A stretch of DNA of 9,931 bases from an uncultured Clostridium sp. GTDB lineage: Bacteria; Bacillota; Clostridia; TANB77; CAG-508. Location: the NCBI GenBank assembly GCA_947062645.1, contig CAMSQT010000031.1, forward strand, positions 1-9,931, in the 5' to 3' direction. Positions 1 to 6,966 of the stretch are shown here, one piece after another. The translations under genes were made by a program, and so were the position numbers. Under the pieces are notes generated by a model. It did not search any database. It was not told the origin of the DNA and saw only the letters and a list, made by a program, of their open reading frames with translations. The stretch's first letter is position 1. Each line of letters begins with the position of its first letter.

Positions 1-28
1 GGAGTTCAGACGTGTGCTCTTCCGATCT
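1..28. other. Illumina TruSeq adapter (Read 2 side), not genomic
   Basis: These 28 bases match the 3' end of the TruSeq Read 2 adapter, ending in GCTCTTCCGATCT. They are library-derived. The apparent first codons of a reading frame beginning at position 12 come from adapter and should be trimmed. Genome sequence begins at 29. Confidence 0.97.
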
Positions 29-560
29 GAATGCAATCTATGATAGAACTAGTGCGGTTATGTTATCTGGAGAATGTGCAATGGGAAAATATCCAGTAGA
101 ATGTGTTAAAACCATGGTGAAAATTGCAAACAGAGTAGAAAAAGACATCGATTACTGGAAAAGATTTAAAGCAAAAGAAGATGTCAATATGGATACTTTA
201 GAAAGTAAAATTGCTTACTCAACAGCAGTAATGGCAATGAACTTAAATGCAGATGCAATTTGTTGTTACACAAACACTGGTGATTCAGCAAGAAGATTTG
301 CAGGATTAGGAGTAGGATGCCCAATTTTAGCAATTACTGATAATAGAAGAACCTTCAACCAATTAGCAATTGCATGGAATGTAACACCTATTTATGTAGA
401 AAAGAAAGATACAATTGATGATGTAGTAACAGAAGGAATTGAAAAATTAAAACAAAAAGGAATTCTAGAAAAAGGTGATACTATAGTTGTTTCAGGCGGT
501 GCTAAATGGTTAGCAACAGCTGAAGATAGTAAAATTATTGGTGGAATTGCAAGAATTTAA
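29..560 (+). CDS. pyk: Pyruvate kinase, C-terminal part (5' end missing)
   Basis: Pyruvate kinase makes ATP and pyruvate from phosphoenolpyruvate and ADP in the last step of glycolysis, in the cytoplasm. The genomic part encodes about 177 residues. It begins in the conserved stretch NAIYDxTSAVMLSGE, followed by GKYPVECVKTM, which is the end of the TIM barrel around the active site. The C-terminal alpha/beta domain follows, with the usual SARRFAGLG-like region and the closing GDTIVVSGGA motif. It ends at TAA with no C-terminal PEP-utilising domain. The N-terminal two thirds lie off the contig. One oddity is that the normally invariant Gly of DGT is Arg here (AGA at 45-47), 17 bases from the adapter junction. 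There is no in-phase CGG codon; the two CGGs (55 and 497) are out of phase and cause no disruption. A hairpin follows the stop. Confidence 0.95.
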
Positions 561-585
561 TTTCATAAAATAGTAACTATAACAA

Positions 586-620
586 GTCCAGACTTTATTT
601 TATGGTGAAGTCTGGATTAT
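586..620 (+). terminator. Probable terminator of pyk
   Basis: A 9-bp inverted repeat, TCCAGACTT (587-595) and AAGTCTGGA (608-616), has a 12-nt loop and is followed by a T-rich stretch (TTATATTTTAT). It lies 26 nt after the pyk stop. The T-run is interrupted, so it may be a weak intrinsic terminator. Confidence 0.65.
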
Positions 621-683
621 ATTTTATGTAAAGACAATCATAAAGAATTATGCAAAAGATATCATCGAATCCCCAAAAATCTA

Positions 684-711
684 TTGAATAAAAAACCTAA
701 AAAAATATAAT
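684..711 (+). promoter_or_regulatory. Sigma-A-like promoter of the DUF285 gene
   Basis: TTGAAT (684-689) and a perfect TATAAT (706-711) are separated by 16 bp, about 20 nt upstream of the start codon at 732. The region is very A-rich, so chance matches are possible, but the position and spacing fit. Confidence 0.6.
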
Positions 712-731
712 AAACAAAATAAGAGGTGGTT

Positions 732-2242
732 ATGAAAAAGAATCTAATGAAAAAAATAAAAAAAGATCAAAAAGGTTCAGTTACTTTATTTGTACTAGTA
801 ACTTGCATATTTTTTCTTATTGTTGTCTTATTAGCAAACATCAATATAATCAACAAAAAGAACAATCAAAAAAAGCAAGTTGATCAAATTATTGAAAACT
901 ATAAAGTAAGTAGCGAAGAATTAGAAAAAGAATACAATGGACTTTATAAAGAAACAGACGTTTATGTAGCATTAAAGGGAGGAGATACCTTATGTTTTTA
1001 TAACAATCAAAAGGAGGCCGAAAAGGATGCTAACAAATATTATGACAATGTAAAAAATCGTGTTTTTAAACGTTCATACTCAAAAGGTCCTGATACGCCA
1101 TGGTATGAAGATAGCGCCAAAATAACAAAAGTTGAATTTTGTACAGAAATAAGACCAATTAATATGGCTTGTTATTTTTCGGATTTATCAGCTTTAACCG
1201 AAATAAAGGGATTGCAAAACTTGTACACAGACCAAGTAACTAGCATGTTTGCTTTGTTTTATAATTGTACAAGTCTTAGCACCATTGACGTATCTAAATT
1301 TAAAACAAGTAAAGTTACAATCATGGATGCTATGTTCTACAATTGTGCCATGGTAAATAATATAATAGGATTAGAAAAATTAGATACTAGTAAGGTTACA
1401 AATATGAATAGTATGTTTGGGAATTGTATAGGTTTAACAACAATTGATATATCAAATTTTGACACAAGTAATGTAGAACAAATGGCGTATATGTTTATGT
1501 CAGCTTCAAAACTACAGTCAATTACATTTCCAAGACAAATGAATACAAGCAAACTAACTACCATAATAGAGATTTTTGCCGGTTGTGAGTCTTTACTAAA
1601 TCTAGACCTAAATAATTGGAATACAGAAAATGTAGAAAATATGAAAAATGCCTTTTTAAATTGTAAAGCTTTAACAACAATCAAATTAGAAAGCTGGAAT
1701 ACAGGAAAAGTAACCACGATGAGTAAAATGTTTCAAGGATGTGAAAATTTAACGCAGATTGATCTTTCGCGGTTGGAAAACAGAAGAAGTAATCCATATG
1801 GGAGAAATGTTTCGTGAGTGTAAAAAATTACTAGAAATAAATATTCGTGGTTGGAAAACAGAAAAATTAACCAATATAAATTCAATGTTTTATGACTGTA
1901 GTCAATTATCACAAATCGATCTTTCGCGGTTGGAAAACACCAGCAGTTGAAGATTTTGGTAGTATGTTTCAAAATTGTACAGGGTTAAAAGTTATTAATT
2001 GCCAAGAATTTACAATTAAACAAGGAGCCTATGTAGGAGACATGTTTAACAATTGTACTAGTGTAATAGATTTGAATATAAGCAAAATGGATGTATCAAA
2101 AACAAGTAGTTGGCAGTGGATATTTGCTAATGTACCTAATACTGCTAAAATAACAACCAGCAGAACCATGAAAACATGGATAGAAACGGTATACAATCCA
2201 ACCTGCTATGCAAACTTTACAAATATTGAAACAATTGATTAG
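732..2242 (+). CDS. Membrane-anchored BspA-like DUF285 repeat surface protein, with two CGGT +1 sites
   Basis: I see an ATG start after a GAGGTGG ribosome binding site. A lysine-rich N-terminus with a GSVTLFVL-type segment and one hydrophobic helix (about residues 15-38) resembles TadE/pseudopilin-like anchors. From about residue 150 there are some ten tandem repeats of ~24 residues of the form MFxxCxxLxxIDLSxWxTxxV, the DUF285/BspA leucine-rich-like family, usually on the cell surface of host-associated bacteria. The role is probably adhesion or interaction. The frame breaks at two places, 1770 and 1927, both reading TCG-CGGT-TGG where the repeat expects Ser-Gly-Trp. Reading CGGT as one Gly unit (residues 347 and 399) gives an unbroken 502-residue protein. 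The repeat between them has the same Gly-Trp-Lys-Thr coded normally as GGT TGG, an internal control. A conventional caller would report two or three broken pieces. A terminator follows. Confidence 0.85.
1770..1773 (+). other. In-phase CGGT +1 site, read as Gly347 of the DUF285 protein
   Basis: The upstream frame reads Asp-Leu-Ser then CGG TTG GAA and stops shortly after, at 1815-1817. Treating CGGT as one unit restores Ser-Gly-Trp-Lys-Thr and the next DUF285 repeats. Confidence 0.85.
1927..1930 (+). other. In-phase CGGT +1 site, read as Gly399 of the DUF285 protein
   Basis: The context CTTTCGCGGTTGGAAAAC is identical to the site at 1770, so the two may be copies of one event spread by repeat duplication. 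The middle frame stops at 1948-1950 if CGG is read as a triplet. The four-base reading continues to the stop at 2242. Confidence 0.85.
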
Positions 2243-2247
2243 TTGAT

Positions 2248-2293
2248 AAAAGCAACAAATTTTCATACTCATGAAAAAGCGTTGCTTTTTTTT
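2248..2293 (+). terminator. Intrinsic terminator of the DUF285 gene
   Basis: AAAAGCAAC (2248-2256) pairs with GTTGC plus the start of a run of eight T (2281-2293). An inner stem, TTTCAT (2261-2266) and ATGAAA (2271-2276), is capped by ACTC. It starts five bases after the stop codon. Confidence 0.85.
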
Positions 2294-2311
2294 AATAAGT
2301 TATGATATACT
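2282..2311 (+). promoter_or_regulatory. Promoter of the der-plsY transcript
   Basis: An extended -10, TG-A-TATACT (2303-2311), has a weak -35, TTGCTT (2282-2287), 18 bp upstream. The -35 lies in the tail of the previous terminator. The der start codon follows 43 nt downstream. Confidence 0.55.
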
Positions 2312-2353
2312 ATAGCTAACAAAATAAAAAACGGAAAGGAGAAGAAAAGCAAA

Positions 2354-3675
2354 ATGAAGCCAATTGTAGCAATCATCCGGAAAGCCAAATGTAGGAAAAT
2401 CTACTTTTTTTAATTATCTAGTAGGAAGTAGAATTTCTATTGTACAAGACACACCAGGTGTAACAAGAGATAGAATTTATGCTGAAACGAATTGGAGAGG
2501 AAGAAACTTCACGCTAATTGATACAGGGCGGAATCGAGCCAGAAACAGAGGATATTATCTTATCACAAATGCGTGAGCAAGCAAACCTAGCAGTAGCTAT
2601 GGCAGATGTGATTTTATTCTTAACTGACGTCAAACAAGGCGTAACAGCAGCTGATCGAGAAATAGCCTTAATGCTAAAAAAATCAGGTAAACCAATTGTT
2701 TTAGTATGTAATAAAGCAGATAATTTTGATAAAGATAGGCAAGATGCCTATGAATTTTACAATTTAGGAATAGGAGAACCTTATCCAATCTCAGCCTCAA
2801 ATGCTATTGGAATAGGAGATGTGTTAGATAAAATCTATGAAAGTTTTCCACCAAAAGACGAAAAGGAAGAAGAAGATATCATAACAAAAGTAGCCATTAT
2901 CGGAAAACCAAATGTAGGAAAATCTTCTCTAATAAACAAAATTTTAGGACAAAACCGAGCCATAGTAAGTGACATAGCAGGAACGACCCGTGATGCTATA
3001 GATACCGAATTTGAAAACGAAAAAGGAAAATATGTATTAATTGACACGGCAGGAATTCGAAGAAAAAGCAAAGTAAAAGAATCCATTGAAAAATTTAGTA
3101 TAATGAGAACATTACTTGCCATAGAAAGAGCAGATGTATGTTTAATGCTAATTGATGCAACTGAAGGCGTAACCGACCAAGATGCCAAAATTGCAGGAGA
3201 AGCACATGAAGCCGGAAAAGGAGTAATCATAGTAGTCAACAAATGGGACATGTTAGAAAAAGAAACTGGAACCTTAGAAAAATACAAAAAAGAAGTATAT
3301 GACAAACTAAAATATCTATCATATGCACCTATGATATTTATATCAGCTAAAACAGGACAAAGAGTACATAAGCTATTTGACTTAATCAATTATGTAGCGC
3401 AACAAAATGCAATGAGAATCGCTACATCTGTTTTAAACCAAGTAATCAACGAAGCAATTGCCATTGTTCAACCACCAACAGATAAAGGAAAAAGACTAAA
3501 AATTTATTATGGCACACAAGCTTCTACCAAACCACCAACATTTGTTATTTTTGTAAATAACAAAGAACTATTTCATTTTTCTTATGAAAGGTATTTGGTT
3601 AATCAAATTAGAAAAGAATTTGGTTTAGAAGGGACGCCAGTTAGAATCATAGTTAGAGAAAAACTTGAAAAATAA
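2354..3675 (+). CDS. der: Ribosome-assembly GTPase Der (EngA), with two CGGA +1 sites
   Basis: Der is an essential tandem GTPase needed for maturation of the 50S ribosomal subunit. With CGGA at 2378 and 2529 each read as one glycine, the gene gives 439 residues, the normal family length. The first G domain has P-loop GKPNVGKS (residues 9-16), DTPGVTRDR (32-40), DTGG (56-59) and NKAD (119-122). The second has P-loop GKPNVGKS (183-190), DTAG and NKWD. A C-terminal KH-like domain runs from about 355 to the end. The shift sites fall on Gly9, the first P-loop residue, and on Gly59 of DTGG, both near-invariant. The second P-loop uses plain ATC GGA for the same peptide. An AAAGGAG site precedes the ATG. 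Nothing else is damaged over 1.3 kb, which argues against a pseudogene of this essential gene. plsY follows after 14 bases, probably in the same operon. Confidence 0.93.
2378..2381 (+). other. In-phase CGGA +1 site, read as Gly9 of Der (first P-loop residue)
   Basis: The sequence is ATC ATC CGGA AAG CCA AAT GTA GGA AAA. The four-base reading yields IIGKPNVGK. The triplet reading gives IIRKAKCRKIY and loses the P-loop. The same peptide is encoded later in this gene (from 2896) as ATT ATC GGA AAA without the extra base. Confidence 0.93.
2529..2532 (+). other. In-phase CGGA +1 site, read as Gly59 of Der (switch II DTGG)
   Basis: GAT ACA GGG CGGA ATC GAG restores DTGGIE, the G3 motif of the first GTPase domain. 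Without the shift the protein loses the rest of Der. Confidence 0.93.
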
Positions 3676-3689
3676 AGGAGGAAGAAAAA

Positions 3690-4332
3690 ATGATAGCTAA
3701 TGTTATTATGGCAGTAATAGCCTATTTAATAGGAAGCGTAAATTTTTCAGTCATAATTAGTAAAAAAATAGCAGGATTTGATGTAAGAGAAAAAGGAAGT
3801 GGTAATGCGGGAAGCACCAACATGCTTCGCTCTGTAGGAAAAAAAGCAGCAGCCATCACCTTACTATGTGACATCTTAAAAGGCGTAGTTGCTATCCTAA
3901 TTTCCATCGTATTTGGTAATATTGTAAAAGAAGCTAACCAAGAACTATTACTACAAATAGCAGGAATTACTGTAGTAATTGGTCATACCTTTCCTATCTT
4001 CTTTGGCTTTAAAGGAGGGAAAGGAGTAGCTACTTCATTACGGAATTTTATTAATGACCAACTGGAAAATTGGACTAATTTGTCTGGTATTTGCATTAAT
4101 TTTAATTTTACTAACTAAAATGGTATCATTGGGTTCTTGCACAGCATCTATTCTTTTTCCAGTATTAACCTTATTTATCAATGACAGCTACACAGTACTT
4201 ACACAAGAAAAAACGGGAAGTACTTATTTTATCTATAGTGTTATTTTAGCTATCATTGTGTTATACAATCATAGAAGTAATATAAAAAGATTAATGGATG
4301 GAACAGAAAATAGAATTAGTTTTAAAAAATAA
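3690..4332 (+). CDS. plsY: Glycerol-3-phosphate acyltransferase PlsY, with one CGGA +1 site
   Basis: PlsY is a membrane enzyme that transfers an acyl group from acyl-phosphate (made by PlsX) to glycerol 3-phosphate, giving lysophosphatidate, the first committed step of phospholipid synthesis. The 213-residue product has several hydrophobic helices and all three PlsY signatures: SGNAGSTNMLRSVG (about residues 37-50), GHTFPIFFGFKGGKGVATSLG (ending at residue 118) and HRSNIKRLMDGTEN near the C-terminus. CGGA at 4041 encodes Gly118, the last residue of the second signature. In the triplet frame the protein would stop at 4118 and lose its last membrane helices and the third motif. A strong AAAGGAGG site precedes the ATG. 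It sits between der and gpsA, the usual order in Clostridia, next to the enzyme that makes its glycerol 3-phosphate substrate. Confidence 0.93.
4041..4044 (+). other. In-phase CGGA +1 site, read as Gly118 of PlsY
   Basis: ACT TCA TTA CGGA ATT TTA TTA ATG gives TSLGILLM, the conserved end of the second PlsY motif. The triplet reading gives TSLRNFINDQ and a premature stop. Confidence 0.92.
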
Positions 4333-4340
4333 AGCCAAAA

Positions 4341-4369
4341 TTGCCAAAGGGGACGGACCTTTTTGGCAA
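4341..4369 (+). repeat. Hairpin with a GGGGACGGACC core after plsY
   Basis: TTGCCAAAGG (4341-4350) pairs imperfectly with CCTTTTTGGCAA (4358-4369) around GGACGGA. It starts nine bases after the plsY stop. An A-rich rather than T-rich tail follows on the plus strand, so it is a poor plus-strand terminator. The GGGAC(A/G)G loop recurs in other intergenic hairpins of this window. The CGG here is untranslated. Confidence 0.7.
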
Positions 4370-4413
4370 AAAAGTAAAGAGGGATGTAAAAGGCAGAATA
4401 AAACAGGCAAAAA

Positions 4414-4434
4414 GACTATATGGCACATATAGTC
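4414..4434. repeat. Perfect 9-bp inverted repeat upstream of gpsA
   Basis: GACTATATG and CATATAGTC flank a 3-nt spacer, GCA, 28 nt before the gpsA start. It could be a leader hairpin or a dyad operator. The sequence gives no way to choose, and I do not recognise it as a known regulator box. Confidence 0.5.
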
Positions 4435-4462
4435 AATTAAAAATAGAGAGGATAACCAAAAA

Positions 4463-5448
4463 ATGAGAAAAATAGCGATCATTGGAAGTGGTAGTTGGGG
4501 AGTAGCACTTGCTACTCATTTAGCTAAATGTGGAAACGAAGTAAAAATCTGGTCTTTTTCTAAAGAAGAAAAAGACCTTATCAACCAAGAAAGAAAATGC
4601 AAATTTTTACCAAACTTAGAAATTCACGAAAATATAACCTGTTACAACGATTTTGAGCAAGTGATACAAGATGTGGAGTTTATTTTGCATGTAACACCAT
4701 CTAAATTCACAAGAGAAATATTTAAACAATACAAACAATATGTGGGAAACACGCCAATCATTATTTGTTCAAAAGGTTTTGAAAAAGAAACATTAAAAAC
4801 ATTAGACGAGGTTATAATTGATGAATTGCCAACTGCTAGAATAGGTGTTTTATCAGGACCAAGTCATGCAGAAGAAGTATCGATTGCTATCCCAACTGTT
4901 TTAGTAGTAGCTTCTAAACATGACGATATTTTACAAAAAGTGCAAGAAACCTTTATGTGTGGAGAAATGCGAATTTATACTTCAAAAGACGTAAAAGGAG
5001 TTGAACTTCGGTGGAGCCTTAAAAAATATCATAGCCTTTTGTGCGGGAGTGGCAGCTGGAATTCATTTAGGAGATAATACATTTGCAGCATTAGTTACAA
5101 GAGGATTAAGCGAATTAACAAGATTAGGCGTAGAATTAGGGGGAAAACAAGAAACTTTTTATGGCTTAAGCCGGATTAGGGGATTTGATAGTAACTTGTT
5201 TAAGCGAGCATAGCAGAAATAGAAAAGCAGGAAAATTAATAGGAGAAGGAAAGTCTTTAGAAGAAGCAAAAAAAGAAGTAGGGATGGTAATTGAAAGTAT
5301 TGATAATATTGAAGTTGCTTATCAATTAGCAAAACTACATACAATTGACATGCCAATTGTAGAAACCGTTTATCAAGTAATTTATGAAAATTTGTCTCCT
5401 GAGCAAGCCGTTAAAAATTTAATGACAAGAGACAAAAAAAGTGAATAA
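4463..5448 (+). CDS. gpsA: NAD(P)-dependent glycerol-3-phosphate dehydrogenase GpsA, with CGGT and CGGA +1 sites
   Basis: GpsA reduces dihydroxyacetone phosphate to sn-glycerol 3-phosphate with NAD(P)H in the cytoplasm, supplying PlsY and phospholipid synthesis. The 327-residue product starts with the Rossmann motif IAIIGSGSWG (GxGxxG) and carries CSKGFE, LSGPSHAEEV, LGGALKN (183-188 with catalytic Lys187), GDNTFAAL, GLSGLGDLIVTC and the SRNRKAG phosphate-binding segment. Reading CGGT at 5009 and CGGA at 5172 as single glycines (residues 183 and 237) joins three frame segments into one protein of near-normal family length. Both are conserved family positions. Triplet reading would truncate the enzyme just before its catalytic centre. 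An AGAGAGG site precedes the ATG. The 130-nt gap from plsY contains two hairpins, so it may have its own promoter. A fold-back element follows. Confidence 0.93.
5009..5012 (+). other. In-phase CGGT +1 site, read as Gly183 of GpsA
   Basis: GTT GAA CTT CGGT GGA GCC TTA AAA AAT restores VELGGALKN, the segment holding the catalytic lysine. The triplet reading, VELRWSLKK, ends at a stop 69 nt later. Confidence 0.92.
5172..5175 (+). other. In-phase CGGA +1 site, read as Gly237 of GpsA
   Basis: GGC TTA AGC CGGA TTA GGG GAT TTG ATA GTA restores GLSGLGDLIV, a conserved GpsA motif. The triplet frame stops at 5211-5213. Confidence 0.92.
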
Positions 5449-5480
5449 TTATTTGATAAAAAATCCATACTAAGGAAAAT

Positions 5481-5794
5481 TGGGGATTTAGGGACGTTCC
5501 TTAAATCCCCACTCTAGGGACAAGGGGACAGTCCTTAGACTATCACCATAAAAATAATAAATTAAAATAAAAGTTTATCGTTCAAGCTAATTTTCATAGA
5601 AATTCTAAATTCATAATATGGCACCCTTCCATGTCAAGCATGAACGCTTTCCATATTATGAATTAAGAATTTCTAATTCAATTACTTTCAATCAAAACTT
5701 TTATTTTAAAATACTATTTTTATAATAAATAGCGAATAAAGGACTGTCCCCTAGTCCCCAAAGTAGGGATTTAAGGAACGTCCCCAAATCCCCA
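5481..5794. mobile_element. Long fold-back (MITE-like) palindromic element
   Basis: The left arm (5481-5621) and right arm (5651-5794) are imperfect inverted copies over about 140 bp, with a 29-nt central loop. Matching blocks include TGGGGATTT at the outer ends, GACGTTCCTTAAATCCC, GGGGACAGTCCTT, AAAATAAAAGTTT and TCATAATATGG next to the loop. The outer arms are themselves palindromic (GGGGATTTA against TAAATCCCC). I see no coding sequence. A non-autonomous, REP/MITE-type element is the best description. No flanking target duplication was found by eye. It fills the whole gap between gpsA and the zinc-ribbon gene, and its RNA would form a very stable stem that could end or process the gpsA transcript. 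Confidence 0.75.
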
Positions 5795-5813
5795 AAGATA
5801 GGAGAGAAAAAAG

Positions 5814-6434
5814 ATGGAATTTTTTGATAAATTAGGCCAAAAAGCATCCCAAGCGTATAAAGTAACTGCTGACAAAACAGGAAAAATAGCCAAAGAAACC
5901 AAGTTGAAATTTAAAATTGGAGAATTGAAAACGCAAATCAACAACATTTATGAAGAAATTGGTAAAAAGGTTTATGAAAAACATATTAGAGAAGAAGAAA
6001 TTTGTATTAAAAAGGATTTAGAAGAACAATGCACAAAAATCGATGTATTAAGCGATGAAATTGATAGTTTATTAAAAGAGTGCTTAACTTTAAAAAATAA
6101 AAAACAATGTAGAAATTGTTACAAAGAAATAGAAAAAGAAGACAAATTTTGTTCTAATTGTGGAAGTAAGCAAACCGATGAGCCAATGCAAGAAGTTGAA
6201 ATATTAGAGACACTAAGAAACATAGAAGTAGAGCCTAATAAGGTAGAGGAAAAATCAAGTTTAGAAAAAACAGTACAAATAGAGGCAGATGTAGAAAAAG
6301 AACAAGTAGACCAAGAAGCAAAGGAAAACCTAGAAAAGACTGTGGAAATTGAATCAAGTGTAAAAATAGAAGAAGGCGACGAAGGAAATAATGGCCCAAC
6401 TTATAATGAAGAGGACGAAATAGAAGAAGAATAA
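5814..6434 (+). CDS. Zinc-ribbon protein with a helical N-terminus and acidic C-terminal tail
   Basis: The 206-residue protein has no recognised specific function. Residues 1-95 are Lys/Glu-rich and predicted helical or coiled coil (EFFDKLGQKASQAYKVTADK and onward). A four-cysteine zinc ribbon follows, CRNC then CSNC spaced by about 12 residues (near 100-117). The last 85 residues are low-complexity and acidic, with a loose repeat LEKTVQIE/LEKTVEIE. Such zinc-ribbon proteins are common in Clostridia and are usually annotated only as zinc-ribbon domain-containing. There is no signal peptide or membrane helix, so it is probably cytoplasmic. The ribosome binding site GATAGGAGAG lies just outside the right end of the fold-back element, so its promoter may lie in or before that element. 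There is no CGG in this gene. dtd follows 49 nt downstream. Confidence 0.8.
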   Translation: MEFFDKLGQKASQAYKVTADKTGKIAKETKLKFKIGELKTQINNIYEEIGKKVYEKHIREEEICIKKDLEEQCTKIDVLSDEIDSLLKECLTLKNKKQCRNCYKEIEKEDKFCSNCGSKQTDEPMQEVEILETLRNIEVEPNKVEEKSSLEKTVQIEADVEKEQVDQEAKENLEKTVEIESSVKIEEGDEGNNGPTYNEEDEIEEE

Positions 6435-6455
6435 AACGAAACAAGGAAGGGGAGA

Positions 6456-6482
6456 ATGGCTAGTAACACTAGCATACAATAA
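6456..6482 (+). other. Possible 8-codon leader mini-ORF and hairpin before dtd
   Basis: AAGGAAGGGGAG (6442-6453) sits directly before ATG GCT AGT AAC ACT AGC ATA CAA TAA. That mini-ORF ends one base before the dtd ATG. The same stretch contains a perfect GCTAGT-AAC-ACTAGC hairpin (6459-6473). dtd has no ribosome binding site of its own at normal distance. Either the hairpin brings the upstream site closer, or ribosomes reinitiate after the mini-ORF. Confidence 0.4.
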
Positions 6483-6483
6483 A

Positions 6484-6921
6484 ATGAAATTAGTAGTACA
6501 AAGAGTAAAAAATGCAAAAGTAGAAGTAGAAGAAAAAATAACAGGACAAATTGAACAAGGCTTTTTAGTGTTGTTAGGGGTAACCCATAAAGACACAAAA
6601 GAAGAAGTGGAGTATTTAGTAAAAAAACTTTGTAATTTACGAGTATTTACTGACGAAAATGATAAAATGAACTTATCTTTAAAAGAAGTAGAAGGTAAAC
6701 TGCTAATTGTTTCTCAATTTACATTATATGCAGATTGCACCCATGGCAACAGACCTTCTTTTACAGAAGCAGCAAAACCAGAACAAGCAAATGAACTCTA
6801 TGAATATTTTTGTAAATGTTGCCAAGAAAAAGGATTACAGGTAGAAAAAGGAATCTTTGGGGCTGATATGCAAGTTAGTCTTTTAAACGATGGACCTGTG
6901 ACAATTATCATTGAAAAATAA
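6484..6921 (+). CDS. dtd: D-aminoacyl-tRNA deacylase (DTD1 family)
   Basis: Dtd hydrolyses D-amino acids, and mischarged glycine, from tRNA in the cytoplasm and so proofreads translation. The 145-residue protein is the usual family length and has MKLVVQRV at the start, FLVLLGV, the catalytic SQFTLYAD motif (about residues 78-85), the NRPSF segment and the cross-subunit C-terminal motif NDGPVTI. No start further upstream in this frame is plausible. The only strong Shine-Dalgarno lies over 30 nt upstream, in front of a mini-ORF and hairpin. It lies close behind the zinc-ribbon gene. There is no CGG in the gene. Dtd is well known to act on D-Tyr-tRNA and Gly-tRNA(Ala). Any link to the glycine recoding described here would be speculation. 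Confidence 0.95.
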   Translation: MKLVVQRVKNAKVEVEEKITGQIEQGFLVLLGVTHKDTKEEVEYLVKKLCNLRVFTDENDKMNLSLKEVEGKLLIVSQFTLYADCTHGNRPSFTEAAKPEQANELYEYFCKCCQEKGLQVEKGIFGADMQVSLLNDGPVTIIIEK

Positions 6922-6925
6922 AAAG

Positions 6926-6965
6926 TCCCCAATTAAACCCGGAACCAATGGGGGATTATTGGGGA
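6926..6965. terminator. Hairpin between convergent genes
   Basis: TCCCCAAT (6926-6933) pairs with ATTGGGGA (6958-6965), closing a 24-nt loop, between the dtd stop and the stop of the minus-strand gene. It shares the 12-mer ATTGGGGATTTA with the left end of the fold-back element at 5479-5490, so it may be a remnant of the same family serving as a bidirectional terminator. Confidence 0.5.
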
Positions 6966-6966
6966 T

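Noticed and set aside
726..731. GTG start at 726 for the DUF285 gene
   Set aside because: It overlaps the ribosome binding site. ATG 732 is correctly spaced from it.
2332..2334. CGG in the der 5' leader, and CGGs at 4354, 6940 and in rnpB
   Set aside because: These are untranslated, so they say nothing about decoding.
2354..2381. prfB-like programmed frameshift (Shine-Dalgarno-stimulated, at a stop codon)
   Set aside because: No stop codon and no constant upstream Shine-Dalgarno or slippery P-site codon is shared by the sites. The preceding codons are ATC, GGG, TTA, CTT, AGC, TCG, TCT and GGA.
2835..3389. Long open frame on the minus strand inside der
   Set aside because: It is a shadow of der, has no family features and no ribosome binding site, and der is certain here.
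5481..5794. CRISPR array or direct-repeat array in the gpsA to zinc-ribbon gap
   Set aside because: The similarity is inverted, with a single axis. There are no regularly spaced direct repeats.
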